Both the position numbers and the translations under genes were made by a program. A stretch of 44,092 nt of DNA from Halieaceae bacterium. Its GTDB lineage: Bacteria > Pseudomonadota > Gammaproteobacteria > Pseudomonadales > Halieaceae. The DNA lies in assembly GCA_002683395.1 (NCBI GenBank), contig NYTG01000087.1, positions 1 to 44,092 on the forward strand, read 5' to 3'. The notes under the pieces are model-generated. The model was given only the letters and a program-made list of their open reading frames with translations. It did no database searches and was not told the DNA's origin. Positions 25,215 through 32,455 of the stretch are shown here, in pieces (position 1 is the first letter of the stretch; each line of letters starts with the position of its first letter).

Positions 25215-25335
25215 ACCTTACTCCCTGGCGTTTTTGCGACATCCCTGCGACCAAAAGTCCTGAATTCAGGTCAGAGCAGAGTCTGGCCGCACCGTTTAAA
25301 CGTATCATATGGGAACTGATCAACTAGGACTAGCA

Positions 25336-26097
25336 ATGAGGGTCATCAGCCTCGTCGTTGAGGGGTTAGAACGGGCAGCCGAAACAGGGTGCCTGACCTG
25401 GCTGTTCGCACAAGACGCAGATATCATTTGTTTGCAAGATACCCGGTGCGCGGAGCACAGTCTTAAAGGGCAACGCTTCTTTCCCGATCATTACCACCCC
25501 TACTTTCTGGATCATTACGACAACCCTCTTACGAACGGAGTCGCGATCTACTGTAAACGTCTCCCCAAAGCCATTATTTTGGGACTGGGGTTTGACGAGT
25601 TCGACGCTCAGGGTCTTTACATCCAAGCCGATTTTGAAGAGATCAGTGTCGGGTCGGTATTGGTGCCCTCAGGTGTAGAGGGGCCGAAGGCCATGGAAAA
25701 CAAGCTGAACTTTCTCTCAAGGCTGAGCGGCCATCTTGAAAAAGTGCGTCACAAACGTCGCGGTTACATCCTCTGCGGCGGCTGGGAGCTAATGGCGCAT
25801 CATGCTGATGCCGAAGAAGCCGGCAACAGCAGTGCGCTCCCGGGATTATCAGCCTCGGAGCGCGGCTGGATGCTGGACCTCTACGATGGTGGCTATGCCG
25901 ACGCCTACGCGTTGGCGGATAACGAGCCGGGCACCTACACCTGGTGGCCAAACGGTGACGATGCCGGTGGCGTGCGCACCGACACGCAGATTATTTCAGA
26001 GCTGCTGGTTAGCTCTGTTGAGCGCGGTTCCGTCTACGACGAGCAGGCCTTTTCTCATCACGCTCCTGTCGTCATGGACTATGATCTGAACCTTTAA
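25336..26097 (+). CDS. Crc-like protein (inactive-looking exonuclease III family)
   Basis: A 253-residue member of the endonuclease/exonuclease/phosphatase fold, clearly related to Pseudomonas Crc: ADIICLQDTR, GVAIYCKRLPKAIILGLGFDEFD, GLYIQADFEEISVGSVLVPSG, KVRHKRRGYILCG, ERGWMLDLYDGGYADAY and FSHHAPVVMDYDL. Catalytic positions of real ExoIII enzymes are degenerate: the N-terminal Asn is missing (ISLVVEG), the metal-binding Glu is Asp35, and the Asp-x-Asn after the fourth strand is CGGWELMAH. Crc acts with Hfq in catabolite repression. Same slot as crc, between pyrE and rph. An RNA-control role is inferred. Start ATG at 25336 fits Crc; a codon at 25309 adds nine residues. Confidence 0.82.
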   Translation: MRVISLVVEGLERAAETGCLTWLFAQDADIICLQDTRCAEHSLKGQRFFPDHYHPYFLDHYDNPLTNGVAIYCKRLPKAIILGLGFDEFDAQGLYIQADFEEISVGSVLVPSGVEGPKAMENKLNFLSRLSGHLEKVRHKRRGYILCGGWELMAHHADAEEAGNSSALPGLSASERGWMLDLYDGGYADAYALADNEPGTYTWWPNGDDAGGVRTDTQIISELLVSSVERGSVYDEQAFSHHAPVVMDYDLNL

Positions 26098-26828
26098 CCA
26101 ACGCTCAATGCCGCACGCTGCGCCGTCGTAATAGCCGCGCTGGCAGAAGAGGCCAATGTCAACAATCCGGTCAGCTCTTCCTGGGTGAAAGTGGCGCCTT
26201 CCGCAGTGCCCTGCACCTCGATCAACCCACCGTGCTCGGTCATGACGACATTCATGTCGCTATCGGCTCTGGAGTCCTCGGCATAATCGAGATCCACTAC
26301 GGGCAGCCCCCTCCAAACGCCAACCGACACCGCAGAAATCAGATGCCGGAGCGGATCTGAATCCAGGTCACCAGACCGCTGCAAGCCATTGAGTGCATCG
26401 ACCACCGCCACGCAGGCACCTGAAATGGCCGCTGTGCGGGTTCCACCGTCTGCCTGAATTACGTCGCAGTCTACGATCAGCGTGCGCTCCCCCAGTAACT
26501 TCAGGTCCAGCGCCGCGCGCAACGATCGGCCGATCAACCGCTGAATTTCAACGGTCCTGCCACTCTGCTTGCCACGCGCCGCCTCGCGATCCATGCGCGA
26601 TCCCGTCGAGCGCGGCAACATTCCGTATTCGGCCGTCAACCAACCCTCCCCTTTACCGCGTAAAAACCCAGGCACTCCGGCATTGATGCTGGCGGTACAA
26701 ATGACCTTAGTTTGTCCGAACGAAACCAGTACCGAACCCTCGGCATGGCAGGTGTAACCTCGTTCAAAGTGGATGGGTCGCATTGCCTCTGGGGCGCGAC
26801 CGCTAGGCCGTTCGGGTGTTGTCTCCAT
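26094..26828 (-). CDS. rph: Ribonuclease PH
   Basis: Phosphate-dependent 3' exoribonuclease that trims tRNA ends. The 244-residue protein starts METTPERPSGRAPEAMRPI and has EGSVLVSFGQTKVICTA, GWLTAEYGMLPRSTGSR (phosphate-binding region), EIQRLIGRSLRAALDL, DCDVIQADGGTRTAAI and the C-terminal VQGTAEGATF. Shares TTAA with the end of the Crc-like gene. Divergent from yicC. Confidence 0.97.
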   Translation of the reverse strand: METTPERPSGRAPEAMRPIHFERGYTCHAEGSVLVSFGQTKVICTASINAGVPGFLRGKGEGWLTAEYGMLPRSTGSRMDREAARGKQSGRTVEIQRLIGRSLRAALDLKLLGERTLIVDCDVIQADGGTRTAAISGACVAVVDALNGLQRSGDLDSDPLRHLISAVSVGVWRGLPVVDLDYAEDSRADSDMNVVMTEHGGLIEVQGTAEGATFTQEELTGLLTLASSASAAITTAQRAALSVG

Positions 26829-26909
26829 TAAGGATCTCCTGCTGTGGAAGGACAGTCAGCCCGGGTCACTGCTGTTACAATTAACGTCGTTTTTCGCGGG
26901 GGAATAACG

Positions 26910-27773
26910 GTGACTCAGAGCATGACGGGCTTTGCCCGCGGCAGTGTAACAACGGGGGCCCTGACGGTCACGGTGGAGTGTCGCTCCGTCAATAACCGCT
27001 ATCTGGATCTTCAGTGTCGCATGCCCGATGCCTTGAGAAGCATCGAGAACGCGCTGCGCGAGCAAGCGGGTAAACACTTTTCGCGCGGCAAGCTTGAAAT
27101 GCTGATTCGGCTGTCTAACAGTGGTTCGAGCGCCCCCGCCGCCCTGAGCCACGAGCGTCTTAATGCACTGAAGTCGTCGCTGTCTGAGGTGGAAAAAGCC
27201 TTCCCCAACGCGCCAACGCCTGATTCTTTGGCGTTATTGCTGTCCCCGGGAGTGCTGGTCGAGGAGGAAACAGACCATGAGACGCTCCACGCTGCGACCC
27301 TTGATGCCACGAGGGCCTGTTTTGAAGACCTTCACCAACAGCGCCTGCAAGAAGGGGAAAAGCTGGCGGCCATGATTCGGCAGCGCTCAGACAGCATGCA
27401 TGAGCACCTCAAGGGCCTGCGTGAGCAACTTCCAGCACTGCAAACCGCTTATCAGCAGAGGCTGCTTGACCGATTGCAGGAGCTCGATATCGAGGCTGAA
27501 CCGGTTCGGCTGGAGGAGGAAATCGTTTATATACTGCAGCGTGCAGATGTCGAGGAGGAAATGGATCGTCTGGACGCCCATCTCGATGCAATTGAAACCG
27601 CCCTTGCCGGCAAAGCGCCCTGCGGCAGGCGGTTGGATTTTCTGATGCAGGAACTCAACCGCGAGGCCAATACGCTTGGCTCAAAGTCCACGGCACTGAG
27701 CACAACCAACACCTCAGTGGACTTCAAGGTATTGATCGAACAGATGCGCGAACAGATCCAGAATGTTGAGTAG
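26910..27773 (+). CDS. yicC: YicC family endoribonuclease
   Basis: Conserved protein of 287 residues, exactly the E. coli YicC length; the family has been reported as an endoribonuclease acting on a small RNA. It begins MTQSMTGFARGS and contains SVNNRYLDLQ, REQAGKHFSRGKLEM, a central helical part, and the C-terminal GRRLDFLMQELNREANTLGS and VLIEQMREQIQNVE. The GTG at 26910 follows a purine-rich GGGGGAA and fits the family start; 22 further in-frame codons upstream to 26844 are unlikely. gmk follows immediately. Confidence 0.94.
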   Translation: MTQSMTGFARGSVTTGALTVTVECRSVNNRYLDLQCRMPDALRSIENALREQAGKHFSRGKLEMLIRLSNSGSSAPAALSHERLNALKSSLSEVEKAFPNAPTPDSLALLLSPGVLVEEETDHETLHAATLDATRACFEDLHQQRLQEGEKLAAMIRQRSDSMHEHLKGLREQLPALQTAYQQRLLDRLQELDIEAEPVRLEEEIVYILQRADVEEEMDRLDAHLDAIETALAGKAPCGRRLDFLMQELNREANTLGSKSTALSTTNTSVDFKVLIEQMREQIQNVE

Positions 27774-27782
27774 GTGCCGAGT

Positions 27783-28403
27783 GTGAATACAACAAGAGGA
27801 CAACTGCTGATTATTTCTGCGCCGAGTGGCGCGGGGAAAACGTCTCTCATCAAAGCCCTGGTGGAGCAGGACACCCGAGTTGAGGTGTCCGTGTCTCACA
27901 CCACCCGACCCAAGCGTCCCGGCGAAGCCGAGGGCATCAATTATTTTTTTGTCTCGACGGAAGCGTTTCACACAATGCGGGAAGCCGGGGCCTTTTTTGA
28001 GTCGGCTCAGGTATTCGGCCACTTTTATGGCACCAGCCTGGCCCAGCTGGAGTCACGCCTCGCTGAAGGCGCAGATGTGATTTTGGAAATTGATTGGCAA
28101 GGAGCGCAACAGGTGCAATCGCTTCTGCCTGATAGCGCCTGGTTATTTATTTTGCCGCCTTCCATCGATGCCCTCAAAGCGCGGCTACAGGCGAGGGGAC
28201 AGGACGCAGATGACACCATCGACATCAGGATGAATGCCGCCCGAGAAGAAATGTCGCATTGGGACGAGGCCAATTACCTCATTATCAATGACGATTTCGG
28301 CACGGCGCTGGGGGAATTACAAGCGCTGGTTCGGACGCTGCGGCTACGCACAGGGCAACAGCAGTCGACACTGCAAGACCTGATAGAAGATCTGTTAGCT
28401 TGA
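27783..28403 (+). CDS. gmk: Guanylate kinase
   Basis: Phosphorylates GMP to GDP. 206 residues from the GTG at 27783 (E. coli 207); a GTG three codons earlier directly abuts the yicC stop and is possible. P-loop ISAPSGAGKTSL, VSVSHTTRPKRPGEAEGINYFF (GMP binding), VILEIDWQGAQQV, and the LID region RLQARGQDADDTIDIRM are present. The yicC-gmk-rpoZ-spoT order is conserved in gammaproteobacteria. Confidence 0.96.
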   Translation: MNTTRGQLLIISAPSGAGKTSLIKALVEQDTRVEVSVSHTTRPKRPGEAEGINYFFVSTEAFHTMREAGAFFESAQVFGHFYGTSLAQLESRLAEGADVILEIDWQGAQQVQSLLPDSAWLFILPPSIDALKARLQARGQDADDTIDIRMNAAREEMSHWDEANYLIINDDFGTALGELQALVRTLRLRTGQQQSTLQDLIEDLLA

Positions 28404-28405
28404 GC

Positions 28406-28419
28406 GCCCCGGATGGGGC
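28406..28419. other. Weak GC hairpin after gmk
   Basis: GCCCC-GGAT-GGGGC, a five-base stem starting three bases after the gmk stop. The T-run is missing, so termination here would be weak at best. Confidence 0.3.
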
Positions 28420-28440
28420 TTAGGGTTAACGTCAAATTTA

Positions 28441-28480
28441 CACTGTGAGCGCAGTGCAGAACCCTTTCCTACGCTATACT
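28441..28480 (+). promoter_or_regulatory. Candidate rpoZ-spoT promoter with inverted repeat
   Basis: A good -10 TATACT lies at 28475-28480, 48 bases before the rpoZ ATG. No clear -35 TTGACA is present at 16-18 bases; instead the inverted repeat CACTG-TGAGCG-CAGTG (28441-28456) covers that region and might be an activator or repressor site. The -10 call is fair; the operator idea is speculative. Confidence 0.45.
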
Positions 28481-28527
28481 ACGCGGCCGCGAGACGACGC
28501 GGTGAGAAATGAGGAGACTACGCTGTC

Positions 28528-28785
28528 ATGGCGAGAATTACTGTTGAAGACTGTCTGGACAATGTTGATAACCGCTTTGAGCTGGTGATGCTGGCTTCCA
28601 AGCGCGCGCGGCAAATGGCTACTGGCGGCCGCGACCCACTCGTTAACGACGAATCGGACAAGGCCACCGTCATCGCGCTGCGAGAAATTGCAGAGGGCTT
28701 AATCACCCCGGAAGTGCTCGCCCGCGAGAGCGAAATCGAAGCGGAAGAGGAACTGGCGGCCAGCTTCGAGACACCCATCCTCTAG
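28528..28785 (+). CDS. rpoZ: RNA polymerase omega subunit
   Basis: Smallest RNA polymerase subunit, 85 residues; helps assemble beta' and forms one of the ppGpp sites. Begins MARITVEDCLDNVDNRFELV and has ASKRARQMATGG, KATVIALREIAEGLIT, followed by an acidic tail. The ATG has AATGAGGAGA upstream. 18 bases before the spoT start, so synthesis of ppGpp enzyme and target subunit is linked. Confidence 0.97.
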   Translation: MARITVEDCLDNVDNRFELVMLASKRARQMATGGRDPLVNDESDKATVIALREIAEGLITPEVLARESEIEAEEELAASFETPIL

Positions 28786-28803
28786 TTCTGGAAACCGCTG
28801 GCG

Positions 28804-31023
28804 GTGGTAACAACAACACTCCAAGCGCTCAGCGGATCCTTTCCCGGTATTACGTCACGGCTGGGATCACGCGCCACTGCCCATTCATTACCCCGAGAAG
28901 GGGAGTTCGCTAACAGCTCACTCGCCGCTTTTGAGCAGCTGATTGCAGACTACCTGCCGCTGAACCAAGCGCAGCAGGTCCGGCGTGCTTACTATTACTC
29001 TGAACAAGCCCACTACGGGCAAACCCGGCGCAGCGGAGAGCCTTACGTCACTCACCCCCTCGCGGTGGCGAGTATTCTTGCTCGTATGCACATGGATGCA
29101 CAGAGCCTCATGGCAGCGCTTCTCCATGATGTCATTGAAGACACCGGGGTCAACAAAGAAGACATTGGCGCTCAGTTTGGTGACGAGGTTGCCGAGCTTG
29201 TTGACGGTGTCAGCAAGCTGACACACGTCGAATTTGATTCCGTCGAACTCAGGCAGGCAGAGAACTTCCAAAAAATGACGCTGGCGATGGCGAAGGATAT
29301 CCGGGTCATACTCGTTAAGCTGGCGGACCGCTTGCACAACATGCGGACACTGGGAGTGCTGAATCGGGAAAAAATAAAGCGGATCGCCGGTGAAACACTT
29401 GATATCTATGCCCCTATTGCGATGCGTCTCGGCATGAATGAAGTGCGGATGGAGTTTGAGGATCTGGGACTCAAGGCCCTCTACCCCATGCGCGCCAGGC
29501 GTTTGGAGGCTGCGCGGCGCTCCGCCAGTGGAAACCGCACACAGCTGATAGATCAGATTCGCGACCAGCTGGGCCAGACGCTGAGTCGAGAGGGGCTGGG
29601 CGCTACCGTCGCCGGCAGAGAAAAGCACCTCTACAGCATCTATAGCAAGATGAAAGCGAAGCGAAAATCCTTCTCTGAGGTCATGGATATTTTTGCGTTT
29701 CGCCTGATCGTCGACTCGGTGGATGACTGCTATCGGGCGCTTGGCATGGTACACAGTCTGTATAAGCCGGTACCGGGAGAATTCAAGGATTACATTGCCA
29801 TCCCCAAGGCAAACGGCTACCAATCGCTGCATACCGTGCTGAAAGGGATGCACGGTGTTCCCATCGAGATTCAGATTCGCACCCATGAAATGGAAGACAT
29901 GGCGAACAACGGCATTGCTGCCCACTGGCTTTATAAAACCGAAGAAACTGGCGCCAGCATGTCGCACACCCGAGCACGGGAGTGGGTTCAGGGGCTGCTG
30001 GAGATGCAACAGCGCGCCGGGGATTCATTGGAGTTTATTGAAAACGTCAAGATCGACCTCTTCCCTGACGAGGTTTATGTCTTTACGCCCCGGGGCGATA
30101 TTCTCGAGCTGCCTAAAGGGTCCTGCGCCCTCGATTTTGCCTATGCCGTCCACAGCGACATCGGTAATCACTGTGTCGCAGCGCGAGTCACCAACCAGCT
30201 GGTGCCCCTGTCAGAGCCGCTGGAGAGTGGCGCGACCGTGGAGATCGTCACGTCGCCGACTGGCCGCCCCAGCCCCTCGTGGTTGAACTGGGTGGTGACG
30301 GCAAGGGCGCGAACTCACATACGACACTTTTTGAAAGACCAACGTCGTGAAGATTCTCTGGCGCTGGGGCGCAACCTCCTCGATCGAGCACTGATGGCGC
30401 ACGATACCCGGCTCAATGCCATCAATGAAAAAACGCTAGCGACGGCCCTCAGCGCGCTGGGAAAGGCCGACGTAGAAACCCTGATGGTAGACGTGGCGCT
30501 CGGCAATACGCTGCCTAATATCGCCGTGGCGCATCTGACCAGCGCCAGCAATAACTCCGCCGTCAGCGGCGAAGCCGCGACCCTGGGCATCCGCGGTACC
30601 GAGGGCGTCGGTGTGACGTATGCGAAATGTTGCTGTCCCCTGCCTGGCGACCCGATTCAGGGGTACCTTGGTCAGGAAAAAGGGTTAATGGTGCATCGTG
30701 ACAACTGCCGCAACTTACTGGAAATGCGTGAGCAGCCTGACCGACTCATCTCGCTGCACTGGGATGAAATGGTTGAGCGCAGCTACCCGGTGGGGCTCAG
30801 GGTGCAGGTCGAAAATCGTCGCGGCATGATTGCCGTCCTCGCGACGCGACTCAGCGCGATCGGCCTCAACATCGAGCGCATTGCCACACAGAACAAAGAT
30901 GTTCAGTTCACCTTTGTCGATCTCGAGCTGCAGGTTAGCAGCAGAACCCATCTGGCGCGGGCCATGAAACGATTGCGCAGCGTCGAGGGCGTACTCAAGG
31001 TGGTGCGCAGCGCACGGCGCTGA
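28804..31023 (+). CDS. spoT: Bifunctional (p)ppGpp synthetase/hydrolase SpoT
   Basis: Makes and degrades the stringent-response alarmone. 739 residues in the order HD hydrolase (SGEPYVTHPLAVA, HD pair His108-Asp109 in LLHDVIEDTG, KLADRLHNMRTL), synthetase (FKDYIAIPKANGYQSLHTV), TGS (VYVFTPRGDILELPKGS), the zinc-finger/CC region (TYAKCCCPLPGDPIQGYLG) and a C-terminal ACT domain (NRRGMIAVLATRLSAIGLNI). The intact HD pair separates it from RelA. From GTG 28804 it has about 35 residues before the usual start of the E. coli protein; no better internal start with a ribosome site is evident. Its stop overlaps the ridA frame ATG. Confidence 0.95.
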   Translation: MVTTTLQALSGSFPGITSRLGSRATAHSLPREGEFANSSLAAFEQLIADYLPLNQAQQVRRAYYYSEQAHYGQTRRSGEPYVTHPLAVASILARMHMDAQSLMAALLHDVIEDTGVNKEDIGAQFGDEVAELVDGVSKLTHVEFDSVELRQAENFQKMTLAMAKDIRVILVKLADRLHNMRTLGVLNREKIKRIAGETLDIYAPIAMRLGMNEVRMEFEDLGLKALYPMRARRLEAARRSASGNRTQLIDQIRDQLGQTLSREGLGATVAGREKHLYSIYSKMKAKRKSFSEVMDIFAFRLIVDSVDDCYRALGMVHSLYKPVPGEFKDYIAIPKANGYQSLHTVLKGMHGVPIEIQIRTHEMEDMANNGIAAHWLYKTEETGASMSHTRAREWVQGLLEMQQRAGDSLEFIENVKIDLFPDEVYVFTPRGDILELPKGSCALDFAYAVHSDIGNHCVAARVTNQLVPLSEPLESGATVEIVTSPTGRPSPSWLNWVVTARARTHIRHFLKDQRREDSLALGRNLLDRALMAHDTRLNAINEKTLATALSALGKADVETLMVDVALGNTLPNIAVAHLTSASNNSAVSGEAATLGIRGTEGVGVTYAKCCCPLPGDPIQGYLGQEKGLMVHRDNCRNLLEMREQPDRLISLHWDEMVERSYPVGLRVQVENRRGMIAVLATRLSAIGLNIERIATQNKDVQFTFVDLELQVSSRTHLARAMKRLRSVEGVLKVVRSARR

Positions 31024-31520
31024 TGCTGTCTATCACACACGGTAGTATCAGTCGCCGTCGCTTTCTGCTGGGCCTTGCAGCCTCGCTCAGTCCGTTATTC
31101 AATAAAGTGCCCTCTGCACATTCACGGGAGTTCGTTGTGTCCAACAGAGCCGTTATCGCCACTCAATCAGCACCGCAGGCCATCGGGCCTTACTCGCAGG
31201 GCATCAAGGTCGGGAATACTGTCTGGATATCGGGCCAAATACCGCTTGATCCAGTTTCTATGGAAATGGTGACGGCTAACATTACTGCCGAGGCAGAGCA
31301 GGTATTCAATAACCTCAGTGCGGTCGCAACAGCTGCGGGCGGAACGTTGGATGACGCCGTCAAAATTAATATTTCACTGACGGACCTCGGAGACTTTGAT
31401 GCCGTCAACGCCGTGATGGCCAGCCACTTCAATGACCCCTATCCCGCAAGAGCCTGCGTTCAGGTCGCCGCGTTGCCCAAAGGTGCGCGCATCGAAGTCG
31501 AGGCCATTCTCGCCCTTTAA
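31023..31520 (+). CDS. ridA: RidA family enamine/imine deaminase with an apparent Tat signal
   Basis: RidA hydrolyses reactive enamine/imine intermediates, normally in the cytoplasm. The core (from SNRAVIATQSAPQAIGPYSQ) carries GPYSQG, VWISGQIPLDP, the catalytic Arg in YPARACVQVAALPKGARIEVEAI and the usual length of about 127. In frame upstream, starting with an ATG that overlaps the spoT stop, lie 38 residues that look like a Tat signal: SRRRFLL, hydrophobic LGLAASLSPLF, then VPSAHS. A GTG at 31137 with GGGAG upstream would give a standard cytoplasmic RidA. One or both starts may be used; I annotate the longer. The function of the core is certain, the location is not. Confidence 0.88.
   Translation: MLSITHGSISRRRFLLGLAASLSPLFNKVPSAHSREFVVSNRAVIATQSAPQAIGPYSQGIKVGNTVWISGQIPLDPVSMEMVTANITAEAEQVFNNLSAVATAAGGTLDDAVKINISLTDLGDFDAVNAVMASHFNDPYPARACVQVAALPKGARIEVEAILAL
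31126..31139 (+). promoter_or_regulatory. Internal ribosome site and GTG start for short RidA
   Basis: GGGAG followed after six bases by GTG (31137). The resulting 127-residue protein begins MSNRAVIATQSAPQA, where typical RidA proteins begin. It argues for a cytoplasmic form made from inside the longer frame. Confidence 0.6.
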
Positions 31521-31532
31521 GCCGGGGCTGAT

Positions 31533-32384
31533 CTACGCTTGTCCCGATGTCGCCCGAGTATTCAGCGCGGCGGCATAGCCCTCACGCCAAGTGGGGTAGG
31601 ACAGCGTAAATCCGATCGACTCTAGGAGGGTGCTTCGGCAGCGCCGGTTGGCGCGCGCACGGGCACCGCTCGTTTGTCTGACAATAGCCACGTCGAGTTG
31701 TGTAGCCAGCCAATCTTCTACCTCGTGGGTCGGGGTCGTATCGTGATCCGCCCCGATCAACGTCGGTGGCACCGATTGGCCCCTCTGATCACGAATCAGG
31801 CAATGGACGATCAGCCGTGACAAGTCGTCGCGATGAATACGATTGCCGTAGCGGGCATCTGTTGCACCACCCTCTCCTGAGCGCACCCGCCGGATCAGCA
31901 TCCCCTCCGAATCTCCGTAAACCCCGGCAGGACGGATAATCGTCGCGGTGGCAGCGCGGCGAATCGTCGCTTCTGCGGCTACCATGGCATGCGCTTGCGG
32001 CTCATCGAGATTCAATGGCGAATGCTCATCCACCCAGCCACCCTCCGACTCACGATAAACCCGAGTCGAAGAGACCCAGATCAACCGGCGGCACTGGCGC
32101 AACCAGCCCTGCGCTGCCAGTGACTGCGCTACGCCGGCAAAACCGGCATGATAGCCCGCAGGGTCGTAAGACTGCGGCGTGGGCGTGACCACAACGTAGT
32201 CAGGTTGGATGGGTGCCATCGCAGCAAAGCTGTCGGGATCCGTTAGATCGAGCGCGTAACCCTCAAAGGTCGACGGCAGCTGATTCGGATTGCGGCGCAC
32301 GGCGGCAACGCGCCAGTCTCTCTCGATAAGAGAGGCCCCAACGCGTGCGCCAATATCACCACAGCCGAGGATCAGCACCTGCAT
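31533..32384 (-). CDS. NAD(P)-binding SDR/epimerase-like protein (YeeZ-like)
   Basis: Extended SDR family protein of 283 residues. It opens with the Rossmann motif VLILGCGDIGARVG, has a DLTDPDS adenine-binding turn, VVVTPTPQ, the SSTRVY block where the catalytic Tyr would sit, and RPAGVYG. Tyr-x-x-x-Lys is not evident after SSTRVYRESEGGW, as is common in the YeeZ group, so catalytic activity is uncertain. Divergent from recG. Substrate unknown. Confidence 0.82.
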   Translation of the reverse strand: MQVLILGCGDIGARVGASLIERDWRVAAVRRNPNQLPSTFEGYALDLTDPDSFAAMAPIQPDYVVVTPTPQSYDPAGYHAGFAGVAQSLAAQGWLRQCRRLIWVSSTRVYRESEGGWVDEHSPLNLDEPQAHAMVAAEATIRRAATATIIRPAGVYGDSEGMLIRRVRSGEGGATDARYGNRIHRDDLSRLIVHCLIRDQRGQSVPPTLIGADHDTTPTHEVEDWLATQLDVAIVRQTSGARARANRRCRSTLLESIGFTLSYPTWREGYAAALNTRATSGQA

Positions 32385-32455
32385 AGCTTCACGACCTCAT
32401 CAAAGAGTGGCTAAGATACCACCCTAGCACGAGACCTTTTCTCAACGGGATACGC

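Noticed and set aside
25296..25306. CGTTTAAACG palindrome upstream of the Crc-like gene
   Set aside because: A ten-base palindrome is expected by chance in this length; no second copy or promoter arrangement supports an operator.
28918..30009. Long minus-strand open frame (363 codons) antisense to spoT
   Set aside because: It overlaps an unambiguous spoT; the translation shows no recognisable domain and is Leu/Val/His-rich in the manner of codon shadows.
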